Below, in pieces: positions 1 to 7,266 of a stretch of DNA of 13,528 bases. The stretch covers positions 1-13,528 of the forward strand of contig RWJK01000980.1 of NCBI GenBank assembly GCA_004335835.1, written 5' to 3'. Within the stretch, counting starts at the first letter, position 1. Each line of letters begins with the position of its first letter. The notes beneath the pieces are model-generated. The model had not been told where the DNA came from and did no database searches. It worked only from the letters and a program-made list of their open reading frames with translations. The translations under genes and the position numbers were made by a program. Origin of the DNA: Scenedesmus sp. ARA3. Taxonomy: Eukaryota; Chlorophyta; Chlorophyceae; Sphaeropleales; Scenedesmaceae.

Positions 1-130
1 TGCAATACCAACATGTTATCCTTGAAACAAAGAGCGCTCTTTGCAGGCCCAGGCAGGCTGCTGTGTACATAGCAGCTTCAACCTGATATGTTGCTGCTGA
101 CATTTGCAGAAAGGATTCAGGAAAGGACCG
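1..130. repeat. Intron duplication, left copy (partner at 673-805)
   Basis: The first 50 or so bases (CAATACCAACATGTTATCC onward) recur at 673 with an offset of 672 bp, then diverge with small indels through about 130. The pair flanks exon 5 donor-side echoes and shows that echoes were copied together with intron sequence. Confidence 0.85.
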
Positions 131-132
131 CG

Positions 133-180
133 CCTGAATGTCCCAGTGCATGCCGGGCAGCAGCATCCAGGGCAGCTGCA
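133..180 (-). repeat. Donor-side echo of exon 5, copy D4
   Basis: Encodes QLPWMLLPGMHWDIQ. The donor position reads CAG|GCGCGG, so the canonical GT is lost. It is the most distal copy within the window. Confidence 0.75.
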
Positions 181-292
181 CACAGCAGCCACAGCGTACC
201 CCGGCACAAGACAACACCATAAGCAGCATTGTAGGATCAGGAAGCACAATATAAACACCACAACAGCAGTAGGAGCAGCAGGGTGCACTCAC

Positions 293-447
<155 letters not shown>

Positions 448-450
<3 letters not shown>

Positions 451-640
451 CACCTCCACACAGCTGACAAACTACAGTACTGTTAACACAGGCAAATCCC
501 ATGCAACAAAACCATCAGACTTGATGCTGCGTCATTCTTGGCCGTGCTCGGGTCCACAAACCAACAGCATCCCTGCATTTGCACACCAAATAACACAGAA
601 AGTGACAAGAAATGCACCCACCTGGAGGTCCCAGTCCATG
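448..640. repeat. Intron duplication, left copy (partner at 878-1065)
   Basis: Shares ATCACACCTCCACACAGCTG, the TGTTA-CACA-GGCAA region, the ATTCTTGGC segment and the ATAACACAGAAA segment with 878-1065, at an offset of about 430 bp. It spans the intron between successive exon 5 echoes. Confidence 0.8.
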
Positions 641-657
641 CCCGGCAGCAGGGCAGC
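622..657 (-). repeat. Donor-side echo of exon 5, copy D2 (short)
   Basis: Only LLPGMDWDLQ and the CAG|GTGGGT donor remain. The upstream PWM part is lost by a small deletion between GGCAGCTGCC and CTGCTGCC. Confidence 0.75.
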
Positions 658-672
658 TGCCAACACAGTAGC

Positions 673-805
673 TGCAATACCAACATGTTATCCTTGAAAC
701 AAAGAGCGCTCTTTGCAGGCCCAGGCAGGCTGCTGAAGCTCTTAAATATGCGTAGCAGCTTCAATCTATAATGGTGCAGAAACGAAAAGGAATCAATGCA
801 AAGTC
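673..805. repeat. Intron duplication, right copy (partner at 1-130)
   Basis: Begins with the same CAATACCAACATGTTATCC and AAAGAGCGCTCTTTGCAGG segments as position 1, then diverges. It leads directly into the donor of echo D1. Confidence 0.85.
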
Positions 806-810
806 CCCAC

Positions 811-881
811 CTGGAGGTCCCAGTCCATGCCCGGCAGCAGCATCCAGGGCAGCCGCACAAATGGCGGCCCGTAGGTGATCA
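811..881 (-). repeat. Donor-side echo of exon 5, copy D1
   Basis: Encodes ITYGPPFVRLPWMLLPGM and DWDLQ, identical in protein to the end of intact exon 5, then CAG|GTGGGG. It starts abruptly at GTGATCACC, the same segment where the acceptor-side copies end. It lacks an obvious acceptor. Confidence 0.85.
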
Positions 882-1065
882 CACCTCCACACAGCTGACA
901 AACTACGGCACTGTTAGCACACAGGCAAGTTGCATGCAGCAAAACCATCATCAAGCATCATTCTTGGCTATGCTCGGGTCCAAACTATCAACATCATCCC
1001 TGCATTTGCGCATGAAATAACACAGAAATAGACAGAGTGCACCCACCTGGAGGTCCCAGTCCATG
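878..1065. repeat. Intron duplication, right copy (partner at 448-640)
   Basis: Right member of the 430-bp-offset pair. It ends at the donor of the intact exon 5, so this is the likely parent of the left copy. Confidence 0.75.
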
Positions 1066-1868
1066 CCCGGCAGCAGCATCCAGGGCAGCCGCACAAAAGG
1101 AGGCCCGTAGGTGATCATCATCATGACGCCACCGGGCCGCAAAACCCTGCAACAGCGTTTGCGCAAAACCCCACCAACGCAGCAGCAGCAGCAGCAGCAG
1201 GATGAGGCATGTATCTGAAGTGAGGCCCGTAGGTGATCATCATCATGATGCCCCCCGGCCGCAAAACCCTGCGACAGCGTGTGCGCAAAACCCCAACAAC
1301 GCAGCAGCAGCAGCAGCAGCAGGATGAGGCATGTATCTGAAGTGAGGCCCGTCGGTAATATTAATCACGACGCCCCCGGGCCGCAAAACCCTGCAAGCAT
1401 GGGTGTGCACACAAAACCCCAACGACGCAGCAGAAGCAGCAGCAGCAGCAGGGTGGTGGGCATGGCTTGGAACAGCCAGCAGCAGCATCACACTGTGGGC
1501 TATGAGCGACAGCCCAGAGGCAGGTGCATAACATGTTGCAGTAATTTGTAACATGTCATAACAACATGTCATCCATACATATGTACAGCTCCAGCACCCT
1601 TTGCCGCACTGTCTTTTTCAGCTATCAGCCCGCAACGTATGGCGTCACGAACGCCCATGCCAGTAACAACTTGCCGTGTCAAATATGACACCCTTGTAAC
1701 ATGTTACAGGTTCTGCAAAAGTAACATGTTACTAACACACCTGTACAGCTCCAGCATCATGGCTGCGCTGTCCTCATCAGCCGTGGGCCCGCAGCGGATC
1801 GCATCCAAAGTGCCTTTGTCAATGACAGTGTCAAATGACGCATCAGCAAACTCAGGCATGTGTCTGCG

Positions 1869-1938
<70 letters not shown>

Positions 1939-2596
1939 ATGTGTGCTTGCCGCCGTTTACAGAAGGAGCAAGTGACGCACCTGCCAGCGCAGCAAGCATG
2001 ATGCTGATGCAACAAATAACGTGAAAACAACGTAACAAACTACCATTTCCTTGGCTTCTGCCAATTGGCACGTCAGCTGCAGCCAGCCCGCACGCAGCAA
2101 GCAGCACTGACAGTCAAATACTGACAGTGTGACACACAACATAACAACCAATGAAAGAAGTAACACTCACTTTGCGTCTGCCACTTGGTAGGTCAGCTGA
2201 GGCCAGCCTGCATGCAGCTGCTGCATGTGTGCTACTGCAACAGCAGATATGTCTGTGTTGACAAAGCTGCCCTTAAAACCCGAGCGAGTGATGAGCTCTG
2301 CCTGCAGCTCAGATGTGCCCACGCCAACCTGCAGGGTTTAGCAGCAGCAGCAGCAGCGCAAGGGTTTAGCAGCAGGCAGCAGATCCTTTTGTTGACAAAG
2401 CTGCTCTTGAACCCTGAGCGGCTGATGAGCTCTGCCTGCAGCTCAGATGTGCCCACGCCAACCTGCAGGGTTTAGCAGCAGCAGCAGCGCAAGGGTTCAA
2501 CAGCAGGCAGAAGATATGGTTGTGTTGACAAAGCTGCCCTTTACACCCTGAGCGGCTGGTGAGCTCTGCCTGCAGCTGCGGGAAGCTGGCAGGAAG

Positions 2597-2632
<36 letters not shown>

Positions 2633-3781
2633 GGCCTCCGCTGCTGCTGCTGCTGCTGCTGCTGAACCCCAACCCTAAACCAAGCCACTCACCTGCAGTT
2701 CGCGTTCTTTCTATCCCAAGTGCTTCTCCAAGATTTGTTGCAGGCTGTCGTAGCTCTGGTACCAATTTTTTTGTTTTTTTAGCTCTGGTACCATTCAAAC
2801 ATGCTCACACCTAATCACCTGCATGCATCCAATTGTCCTCGGTGCTGCTCCCGCCGCTGCTGCTGCTGCTGTTGCCGCTGCTGCTGCTGAACCCCAGCCC
2901 TGAACCCCAGCCTACACCCCTCACCTGCAGCACGTGACCATCCTAGGTGTCCCAGGTGCTTCTCCAAGATTGGCTGCAGGCTGTCGTAGCTCTGGTACCA
3001 TTCAAACTTGCTCACACCTAATCACCTGCATGCGTCCAATTGTCCTCGGTGCTGCTGCCGCCGCTGCTGCTGCTGCTGAACCCCAGCCCTGAACCCCAGC
3101 CTACACCCCTCACCTGCAGCACGTGACCATCCTGTCCCAAGTGCTTCTCCAAGATTGGCTGCAGGCTATCATAGCTCTGGTACCATTCAAACTTGTTCAA
3201 ACCGACTTCCTCTTCGTATCGCCTGTCCCAGTAGCTGGCCTGGCCGTAATCTTTGACCTGCGGCAGCAGCAGCAGCAGCAGCAGCAACAGCATGCAAGGT
3301 AGAATTCATTGCAAAGGCGTACACAGACTCCTTGCAGCTGCATGGGCTCTGAAACCTGCTGCGGCAGCGGCCCCAGTAGCTCAACCGTAGTCCATGACTG
3401 GAGTCAGCAGCAGCAGCAGCAGCAGCAGCAGCGCATCACAAGCTGCTAGTCCTAGTGTGCAACCTTGTGCTGTGCTGCAACTCTGCATGCTGCCACTGCT
3501 GCTGCTGCTGCTGCTGCTGCTGCCGCACCCGCACATGGCAATGGACACGGTAGGTTATTTCTGTGTCAGTTGCTGCTGCCAGAATGCTTGAAACCTTGGC
3601 AATTTATAACTGCAGATTCAGCAGCAGTCAAACAGGCAAGGCCACTCACAATGTGTGTGGCTCCACCTTCAGTTGCTGCTGCTGCTGCTGCAGCTGCGTT
3701 GCAGCACACCAGCGCAGCTAGTAAAAAGACAGCTGCTGCTGCAGCTGCCCTTCGACTGCCAAATGAAGCTGGCCCAAGCAT
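1047..3781 (-). CDS. Class I SAM-dependent methyltransferase, EEF1A-KMT/METTL13-like, spliced, C-terminus beyond window
   Basis: Five exons were built by hand: 3781-3650, 3257-3114, 2328-2171, 1863-1741 and 1146-1047. They have 132, 144, 158, 123 and 100 nt, introns are GT-AG, and phases match at each junction (0, 0, 2, 2), giving 219 residues. Visible motifs are YWDRRY (53-58), FEWYQSY (67-73), motif I VGVGTSELQ (93-101), NTDIS with the putative SAM-ribose acidic residue D118, FDTVIDKGTLDA (155-166) and RVLRPGG (186-192) followed by TYGPP. This order is that of the METTL13/EEF1AKMT4 family, which methylates lysines of elongation factor 1A; the substrate here is inferred from family only. Motif I reads G-V-G-T-S rather than the more usual G-C-G-N-S. 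Exon 1 is the least certain part; it is hydrophobic and Ala-rich and was chosen for its ATG and phase-0 GTGAGT donor. The final exon was not found in 1-1046. Confidence is high for the family and moderate for the start. Confidence 0.85.
1226..1268 (-). repeat. Acceptor-side echo of exon 5, copy 1
   Basis: Encodes RVLRPGGIMMMITYGP behind an intact GTCGCAG acceptor, then breaks off into HFRYMPHP and a CTG array. The anchor AAAACCCTG occurs at 1141 (intact), 1263 and 1385, an exact 122-bp period. The duplicated unit contains the CTG array, acceptor and first part of the exon. Confidence 0.85.
1346..1390 (-). repeat. Acceptor-side echo of exon 5, copy 2
   Basis: Encodes RVLRPGGVVINITDGPHF after a CTTGCAG acceptor. 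It is the most upstream copy in the 122-bp tandem series and more diverged than copy 1. It breaks off at the same point after the ITYGP-equivalent position. Confidence 0.8.
1580..1690 (-). repeat. Donor-side echo of exon 4 (frameshifted)
   Basis: Encodes DAIRCGLIAEKDSAA, close to DAIRCGPTADEDSAA in exon 4. It then carries a one-base change of frame before GTGCTGGAGCTGTAC, the sequence that ends the intact exon. A further patch, TTTGACAC, matches the upstream FDT segment. The donor is degraded (CTGTACATATG). It is among the most diverged echoes, suggesting it is old. Confidence 0.7.
1696..1733. repeat. Two perfect palindromes in intron 4
   Basis: GTAACATGTTAC at 1696-1707 and AGTAACATGTTACT at 1720-1733 are perfect palindromes 12 bp apart, just after the exon 4 donor. 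Related AACATGT motifs recur in the introns near 9, 681, 1530 and 1551. Confidence 0.85.
1870..1936 (+). repeat. CAG array with one CGA interruption, next to exon 4 acceptor
   Basis: About 22 triplets (CTG on the transcript) with one CGA. It ends only a few bases before the CCGCAG acceptor of exon 4, where a pyrimidine tract would normally be. Confidence 0.9.
2050..2103 (-). repeat. Donor-side echo of exon 3
   Basis: Encodes LRAGWLQLTCQLAEAK, matching LHAGWPQLTYQVADAK at the end of exon 3. The intact exon ends GCAAA|GTGAGT, while this copy continues GGAAATGG, so its donor is lost or altered. It lies downstream of the intact exon, as expected for a donor-side echo. Confidence 0.7.
2395..2470 (-). 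repeat. Acceptor-side echo of exon 3, copy 1
   Basis: Encodes VGVGTSELQAELISRSGFK and SFVNK, almost identical to the start of exon 3, behind an intact CCCTGCAG acceptor. After FVNK it diverges into the intron-like sequence that also precedes the intact exon. The anchor ACAAAG recurs at 2261, 2395 and 2528, so the period is 133-134 bp. It lacks the second half and donor of the exon. Confidence 0.85.
2528..2590 (-). repeat. Acceptor-side echo of exon 3, copy 2 (degenerate)
   Basis: Third member of the 133-134 bp tandem series. The motif-I end (VGVGTSE) is replaced by unrelated sequence and only LQAELTSRSG-like sequence is preserved. A CCGCAG remains where an acceptor would be. It is more diverged than copy 1. 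Confidence 0.7.
2598..2663 (+). repeat. CTG array in intron 2
   Basis: Two CTG blocks split by CGGCCTCCG. On the methyltransferase transcript this is CAG, the opposite polarity to the CTG arrays next to its acceptors. Similar smaller blocks follow exon 2 echo B (2855-2890) and intact exon 2 (3060-3079). Confidence 0.9.
2693..2800 (-). repeat. Donor-side echo of exon 2, copy C
   Basis: A third, more diverged copy of the exon 2 donor half. It contains GTGCTTCTCCAAGAT and AGCTCTGGTACCA (plus strand), the latter duplicated 29 bp apart around a poly-T stretch at 2764-2780. It ends at a CTGCAG|GTGAGT donor. Spacing to copy B is 207-236 bp depending on the anchor used. Confidence 0.75.
2925..3012 (-). 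repeat. Donor-side echo of exon 2, copy B
   Basis: Encodes SKFEWYQSYDSLQPILEKHL like the intact exon 2, then a small insertion (AGGTGTCCC against GTCCC on the plus strand) shifts the frame before the retained CTGCAG|GTGAGG donor. Homology continues into the following intron, giving a tandem unit of about 185 bp relative to the intact copy. A TGCAG sits close upstream, so a cryptic acceptor is possible, but use of this copy would break the protein. Confidence 0.8.
3362..3400 (-). repeat. Acceptor-side echo of exon 2 (degenerate)
   Basis: On the minus strand the sequence after a CTCCAG acceptor-like site reads MDYG, then a stop, then SYWGR when the frame shifts. This matches KDYGQASYWDRR at the start of exon 2, with a short internal deletion. 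It lies about 140 nt upstream of the intact exon, with CTG arrays on its 5' side. It cannot be a working exon because of the deletion and frame loss. Confidence 0.6.
3650..3781 (-). other. Candidate first exon encoding a signal-peptide-like N-terminus
   Basis: From the ATG at 3781 the exon encodes 44 residues: MLGPASFGSRR, then a hydrophobic Ala/Val/Leu core (AAAAAAVFLLAALVCC), then an Ala run and TEGGATHI, ending at a GTGAGT donor in phase 0. The next exon (start 3257) also begins in phase 0. A basic n-region followed by a hydrophobic core looks like a secretory or organelle-targeting leader, which would be unusual for an EEF1A methyltransferase. The Ala run comes from triplet repeats, so hydrophobicity may be incidental. 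An upstream in-frame ATG at 3898 is an alternative start. No TATA box or transcript evidence was seen. Confidence 0.4.
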
Positions 3782-3823
3782 TGCGTGTGCGTTGGTGATT
3801 GTGTCTCTGCAGCAGCTGGCATT

Positions 3824-3856
<33 letters not shown>

Positions 3857-3899
3857 GGCACATGGGCATGCTTGCAAAGAGGCGGGCTGTTTGTGCAAG

Positions 3900-4770
3900 C
3901 GCCTGTAGCTCCAATAAAAGACAATCTGTTGTGTTCTGTAACATCATATGATGAATTTGCTAAACGCCACGGGCCAGGGCACTGCTGATGTGCTAAGATG
4001 CTCTGAGAACAGCTGAGTACAGCAGATGCGCATGCATGTGAAGTGTCTGCAGCGCCGAACTCACACTAAAGTTGTATACGTACGATTGGGGAGCTTTGAA
4101 GCCGGTTTTGTGCTGCGTAGCTCTGCTGCTGCTCGACGAGCGTCCTGGGCGCGAAAAGTTCTTCTGCCCGCCCGGCCCTGCTGCGAGCGCACTAGCAAAA
4201 TCAATCAATTTATGATAAATAAACGTGAAAAGTAACACTTATGCGTATTATCGAGCAACTTCCAATGCAGCAGGTTGCATGTGGACAGCTGCAGCGCAGT
4301 GCTGGCTCTACGCTCGCAAGATGTATTCTCAGCTGTGCTCGGCAAGCCTCGGCTGGTCTGACATTGTCTACTTTGCAAAATTGAATTGAAATTTGAAAGA
4401 AATTTGATTCAATGTCAAACACTATAAGCGTGCAGCGGTACCCAGCATATGCAAGGACGGGTTGGCTGCTGGTTGGATGACTTCACCTGACTCTGACACA
4501 GCCCTGCTGCTGCTGGTCTCGATCCATGCCAACGAGCGATCTTCCTTCAAAGACAGAGTCTACCACCAGCTTGCAAGTGCACAAAACTAAGCGCTAGCGC
4601 TCACAAACTGATTACTTACAACTGATTGGAGTCGGCAATGGGATGGGATTTCTTACTTGCCATAGGTTACCGCAGCCTTCAGGTAAGCCAGTTGCTGCAC
4701 AAGGCCACAGACGGGTCAGCAGCACCGCCATACTCCCCACACTGATGCATATGAACTGAACCACACTTAT
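3900..4770. other. Stretch with no recognised gene; possible upstream region of the methyltransferase gene
   Basis: Short ORFs on both strands have no recognisable content. AT-rich patches occur at 4190-4235 and 4375-4430, which could belong to a promoter region for the minus-strand methyltransferase gene, but no defined TATA element can be supported. No RNA gene was seen. Confidence 0.5.
4381..4412. repeat. AT-rich imperfect inverted repeat
   Basis: TTGAAT-TG-AAATTT faces AAATTT-G-ATTCAA across a GAAAG loop. Twelve base pairs form with a small bulge. It is an isolated structure in non-coding DNA; a MITE remnant or regulatory hairpin are both possible. Confidence 0.7.
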
Positions 4771-4776
4771 CGATGC

Positions 4777-5376
4777 TTGCTTGATCAGAACGCACAGACA
4801 GAGCGCAGTGCTGGACAAAGAATACACGTCTTGTCTTCACAGAAGATAGACTACTGTCTAGTCCGTCCTCTCCAACTGCTGCTGCTGCGCAGGCAATCTA
4901 CACAGGTCGTAAATCAGCCACCAAACACCCCTCTACCCCATCATCATGTTACCCATCGAGCCATAGCATCAACGCCATCGGCCCCGCGCCCCAATGGAGC
5001 GGCAACAGAAGGGAGCACTACACCATCATGTTTGCAAGCATCACGCACACCCCAAGCCTTTTCAAGAAAATCAGCAATGAATCTAGACACCAGTAACCTA
5101 ACAGAAACACCCCTCTACCCCACAGTGTACCACCTTCCACGTACTACACACAAACCACCGTTGGCTAATATAACTCTCCTCCTCATGCCAGCCCACGCTG
5201 CTGAACCACGCACACTGGTGGCTGCGCTCTTGCGCAGCGCACATACGCACCACAACCCCAACAAGCGTCGTTTGTCAGCCGCTATTTCACATCTCCTGAA
5301 TCACATGCTTGACCAACCCAAACCCACACCCAGCCGTCAAACCAAACTGCCAAGGCGTTGGCTGCTGTCGCGATGA
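4777..5376 (+). other. Unrecognised 199-codon ORF in a C/A-rich stretch
   Basis: An open frame of 199 codons from ATG at 4777, rich in Pro, Thr, His and Ser, with no domain I recognise. The plus strand is strongly C/A-rich and poor in G here, which lowers the stop frequency and makes a chance ORF plausible. An 18-nt sequence, AAACACCCCTCTACCCCA, occurs at 4923 and again at 5105. No splice signals or homology support coding. Alternatives are a transcribed UTR or decayed repeat. Confidence 0.2.
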
Positions 5377-5520
5377 CAGCTGCTCACAGCAGCAACACTG
5401 GCCGTCACGACATGACGTATGCGCAGCAGAGGCACTACTGCCCTGAAGGTTGTGGCAGCAGCAGCAGCAGCAGCAGCAGCACCGGTGGCTGCTGCTGCTG
5501 CTGCTGCTGTTGCTGCTGCT

Positions 5521-5800
5521 GCGCATTGCACATGGCAGCCAGAACACCCACCCACAGCGAAAGACACACCATGGTGTTGGTTATGCACAGCGCAATCGTC
5601 ATTTGTTCCTAACGCAACCACGTGTTTGTCCACCTTCGCCTTTTATGGCAGCAGCAGCAGATGCAGCTGCTGTTGCTGTTGCGCATTGCGTGTGCCAGCC
5701 ACAACCACCATTCACCAAAAGAGACATACCATGGTGTTCAACGCACAGAGCAGTTCGCCACCGCTTCGTAACTCTACCGCGTGTTTGTCTGCCATTTGCA
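5521..5800 (+). repeat. 160-bp tandem duplication with CCATGG and CGTGTTTGT motifs
   Basis: GCGCATTGC occurs at 5521 and 5681, and ACCATGGTGTT around 5571 and 5731, both offset by 160 bp. CGTGTTTGT occurs at 5621, 5780 and 5805. CTG/CAG blocks precede each copy. Frames across it encode only Ala, Cys or Gln runs plus unrecognised sequence, so it is treated as non-coding. Confidence 0.8.
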
Positions 5801-5849
5801 ACCACGTGTTTGTGCGCCATCTGCAACTGTAGCAACTGCCATGTGCAAC

Positions 5850-6530
5850 AGTAGCAACCACGATGCTATGTAGCTGTCCCATTGCAAGCAATACAGCGCC
5901 AACCAGAATAGAGAGCAGCACCACTGGCGGCGGCGTGTCAAATCAGATCCCACTCAAACCCCCGTAACAAGACAGCATGCATGTCATTTAACAGTCAAAG
6001 TAACAACGTAACAGTCACTGCGGGGCCCAGGCAAACATTTAAATGTCTTGGAGCGTGTCGGCTGCTGCGTGCAGCGCAAGCAGCAAGTCCATTGGCCTGC
6101 ATGTTTGTTCCTGCAGTCAAACTATTGAATCCTCATAATAACATAATAACATAGCATTGCATGGTCAACAACCCAGAAGTTATAACAAAAAGGGAAATGC
6201 ATGACTGAATGAAGCACATGTGTATGTCATGTATCAGGTCACCGCTCCTGCGTGCTGCTGCTGCTACTTCTGCAGCCGGGTAACAGCCAATCTGCTTGAT
6301 AGTATCATGTCACGCAGCAACGCAACCGCCGCTGCAGGCAGCAACTAGGCCACGCATGCCACAAAAAACCGTGCGGCCCCTGACAAAAAGAACGACATAT
6401 TGACGGCACGTTAAAATGGCAACACTTCTGCACAGCTGCTGTGTGCTTGGCCCATCAGCCTGCACGCGTTCAAAAAGTGGCACCCTATTCGAAACAGAAA
6501 CCCCAACGGCCCCCCTACACCAGCCCATGT
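5850..6530. other. No gene seen
   Basis: Contains AT-rich patches (for example AATAACATAATAACATAGC near 6137) and scattered GTAACA motifs, but no convincing ORF, RNA gene or splice pattern. Long minus-strand frames starting near 6747 are unrecognised and overlap the repeats to the right. Confidence 0.5.
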
Positions 6531-6880
6531 CCAACCAATGCAAGCAATGCTGAAAGACAGCAAGCAATGCCCCAACCAGCGTGAGCAATGCCCCAAGCAA
6601 CGCAAGCAACCATCGTGCAGCGGGTGTCGAGCTGTTCCTGCAAAGGCAGTGCAGCCAGCCACCTGACACAAAGTGTGTCTTCACAAAGCAAACGCAACCT
6701 ATCATTGTGCAGCACTGTGCTGCCTTTTCCTGCAAACATGCGCCCACTTACACCAGCCATTGATCCAAAGCAACGCAGGCAGCCATCGTGCAGCGGCTGC
6801 AGCGCTGGGCTGCCTGTTCCTGCAAAGCTGTGCAGCTGGGCACGCCATCGCATCACACGAAGTGTTTCCTGTGCCTCAAA
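6530..6880 (+). repeat. Array of short diverged repeats
   Basis: At 6536-6605 an AGCAATGC(CCC)-type unit repeats irregularly. Then a core, CAT(C/T)GTGCAGC followed by CTGTTCCTGCAAA-like sequence, occurs at about 6611, 6703 and 6784 (spacing 92 and 81 bp). Three frames are open through parts of it as a by-product of the repeat structure. No encoded family is recognised. Confidence 0.7.
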
Positions 6881-7143
6881 CATTCTGAATGCATGTTTTG
6901 CCGCCCACCAAAGGCTCCACACAAACGCTAGCAACCATGCCGCAGCAGAGAGCTGACTTTCCTGAGAAAAGTGATGCAGCAAGGCACACACACCACAAAC
7001 TGTTTCCTGTACCACAGACTTTTCAAGCGCCTGTACCGCCGCACACTGCATGCGGCTTGCTTGCTTGCTGGCTGCATGCGGCTGGCTGGCTGGCTGCAGC
7101 CTGCTTGCTCACAGGTCAAAACACCACACATGGCATGCGCTCT

Positions 7144-7266
7144 GAGTGAGCCACAGAGCATCACTGTCTGCAGCAACAGCTGCTGCTACTGCTGCTGCCA
7201 AATGCATAATATGGCAAAACAGCTGCAGTCGATGCGCACTGAGTGAGCCGCAGAGCATTACTCAAA
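7144..7266 (+). repeat. 97-bp-offset repeat pair
   Basis: GAGTGAGCC(A/G)CAGAGCAT(C/T)ACT occurs at 7144 and 7241. A CTG-rich segment and AATGCATAATATGGCAAAAC lie between them. Confidence 0.85.

Noticed and set aside
811..1390. Exon 5 copies as mutually exclusive alternative exons
   Set aside because: Each copy has only one half of the exon, so none could replace the intact exon. Cryptic splice-site use remains possible and is covered in the findings.
1936..2040. Acceptor-side echo of exon 4 upstream of the CTG array (CGGCAAGCACACATTTGC)
   Set aside because: Only about 20 nt of loose similarity to CCGCAGACACATGCCTG. Not strong enough to list, though it would fit the pattern.
5419..5854. Overlapping plus-strand ORFs as a gene
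   Set aside because: They consist of Ala, Cys or Gln runs plus two copies of a 160-bp tandem unit in all three frames, with no recognised motif.
6530..6880. CRISPR-like array
   Set aside because: Repeats are irregular, diverged and not separated by uniform spacers, and the setting is eukaryotic.
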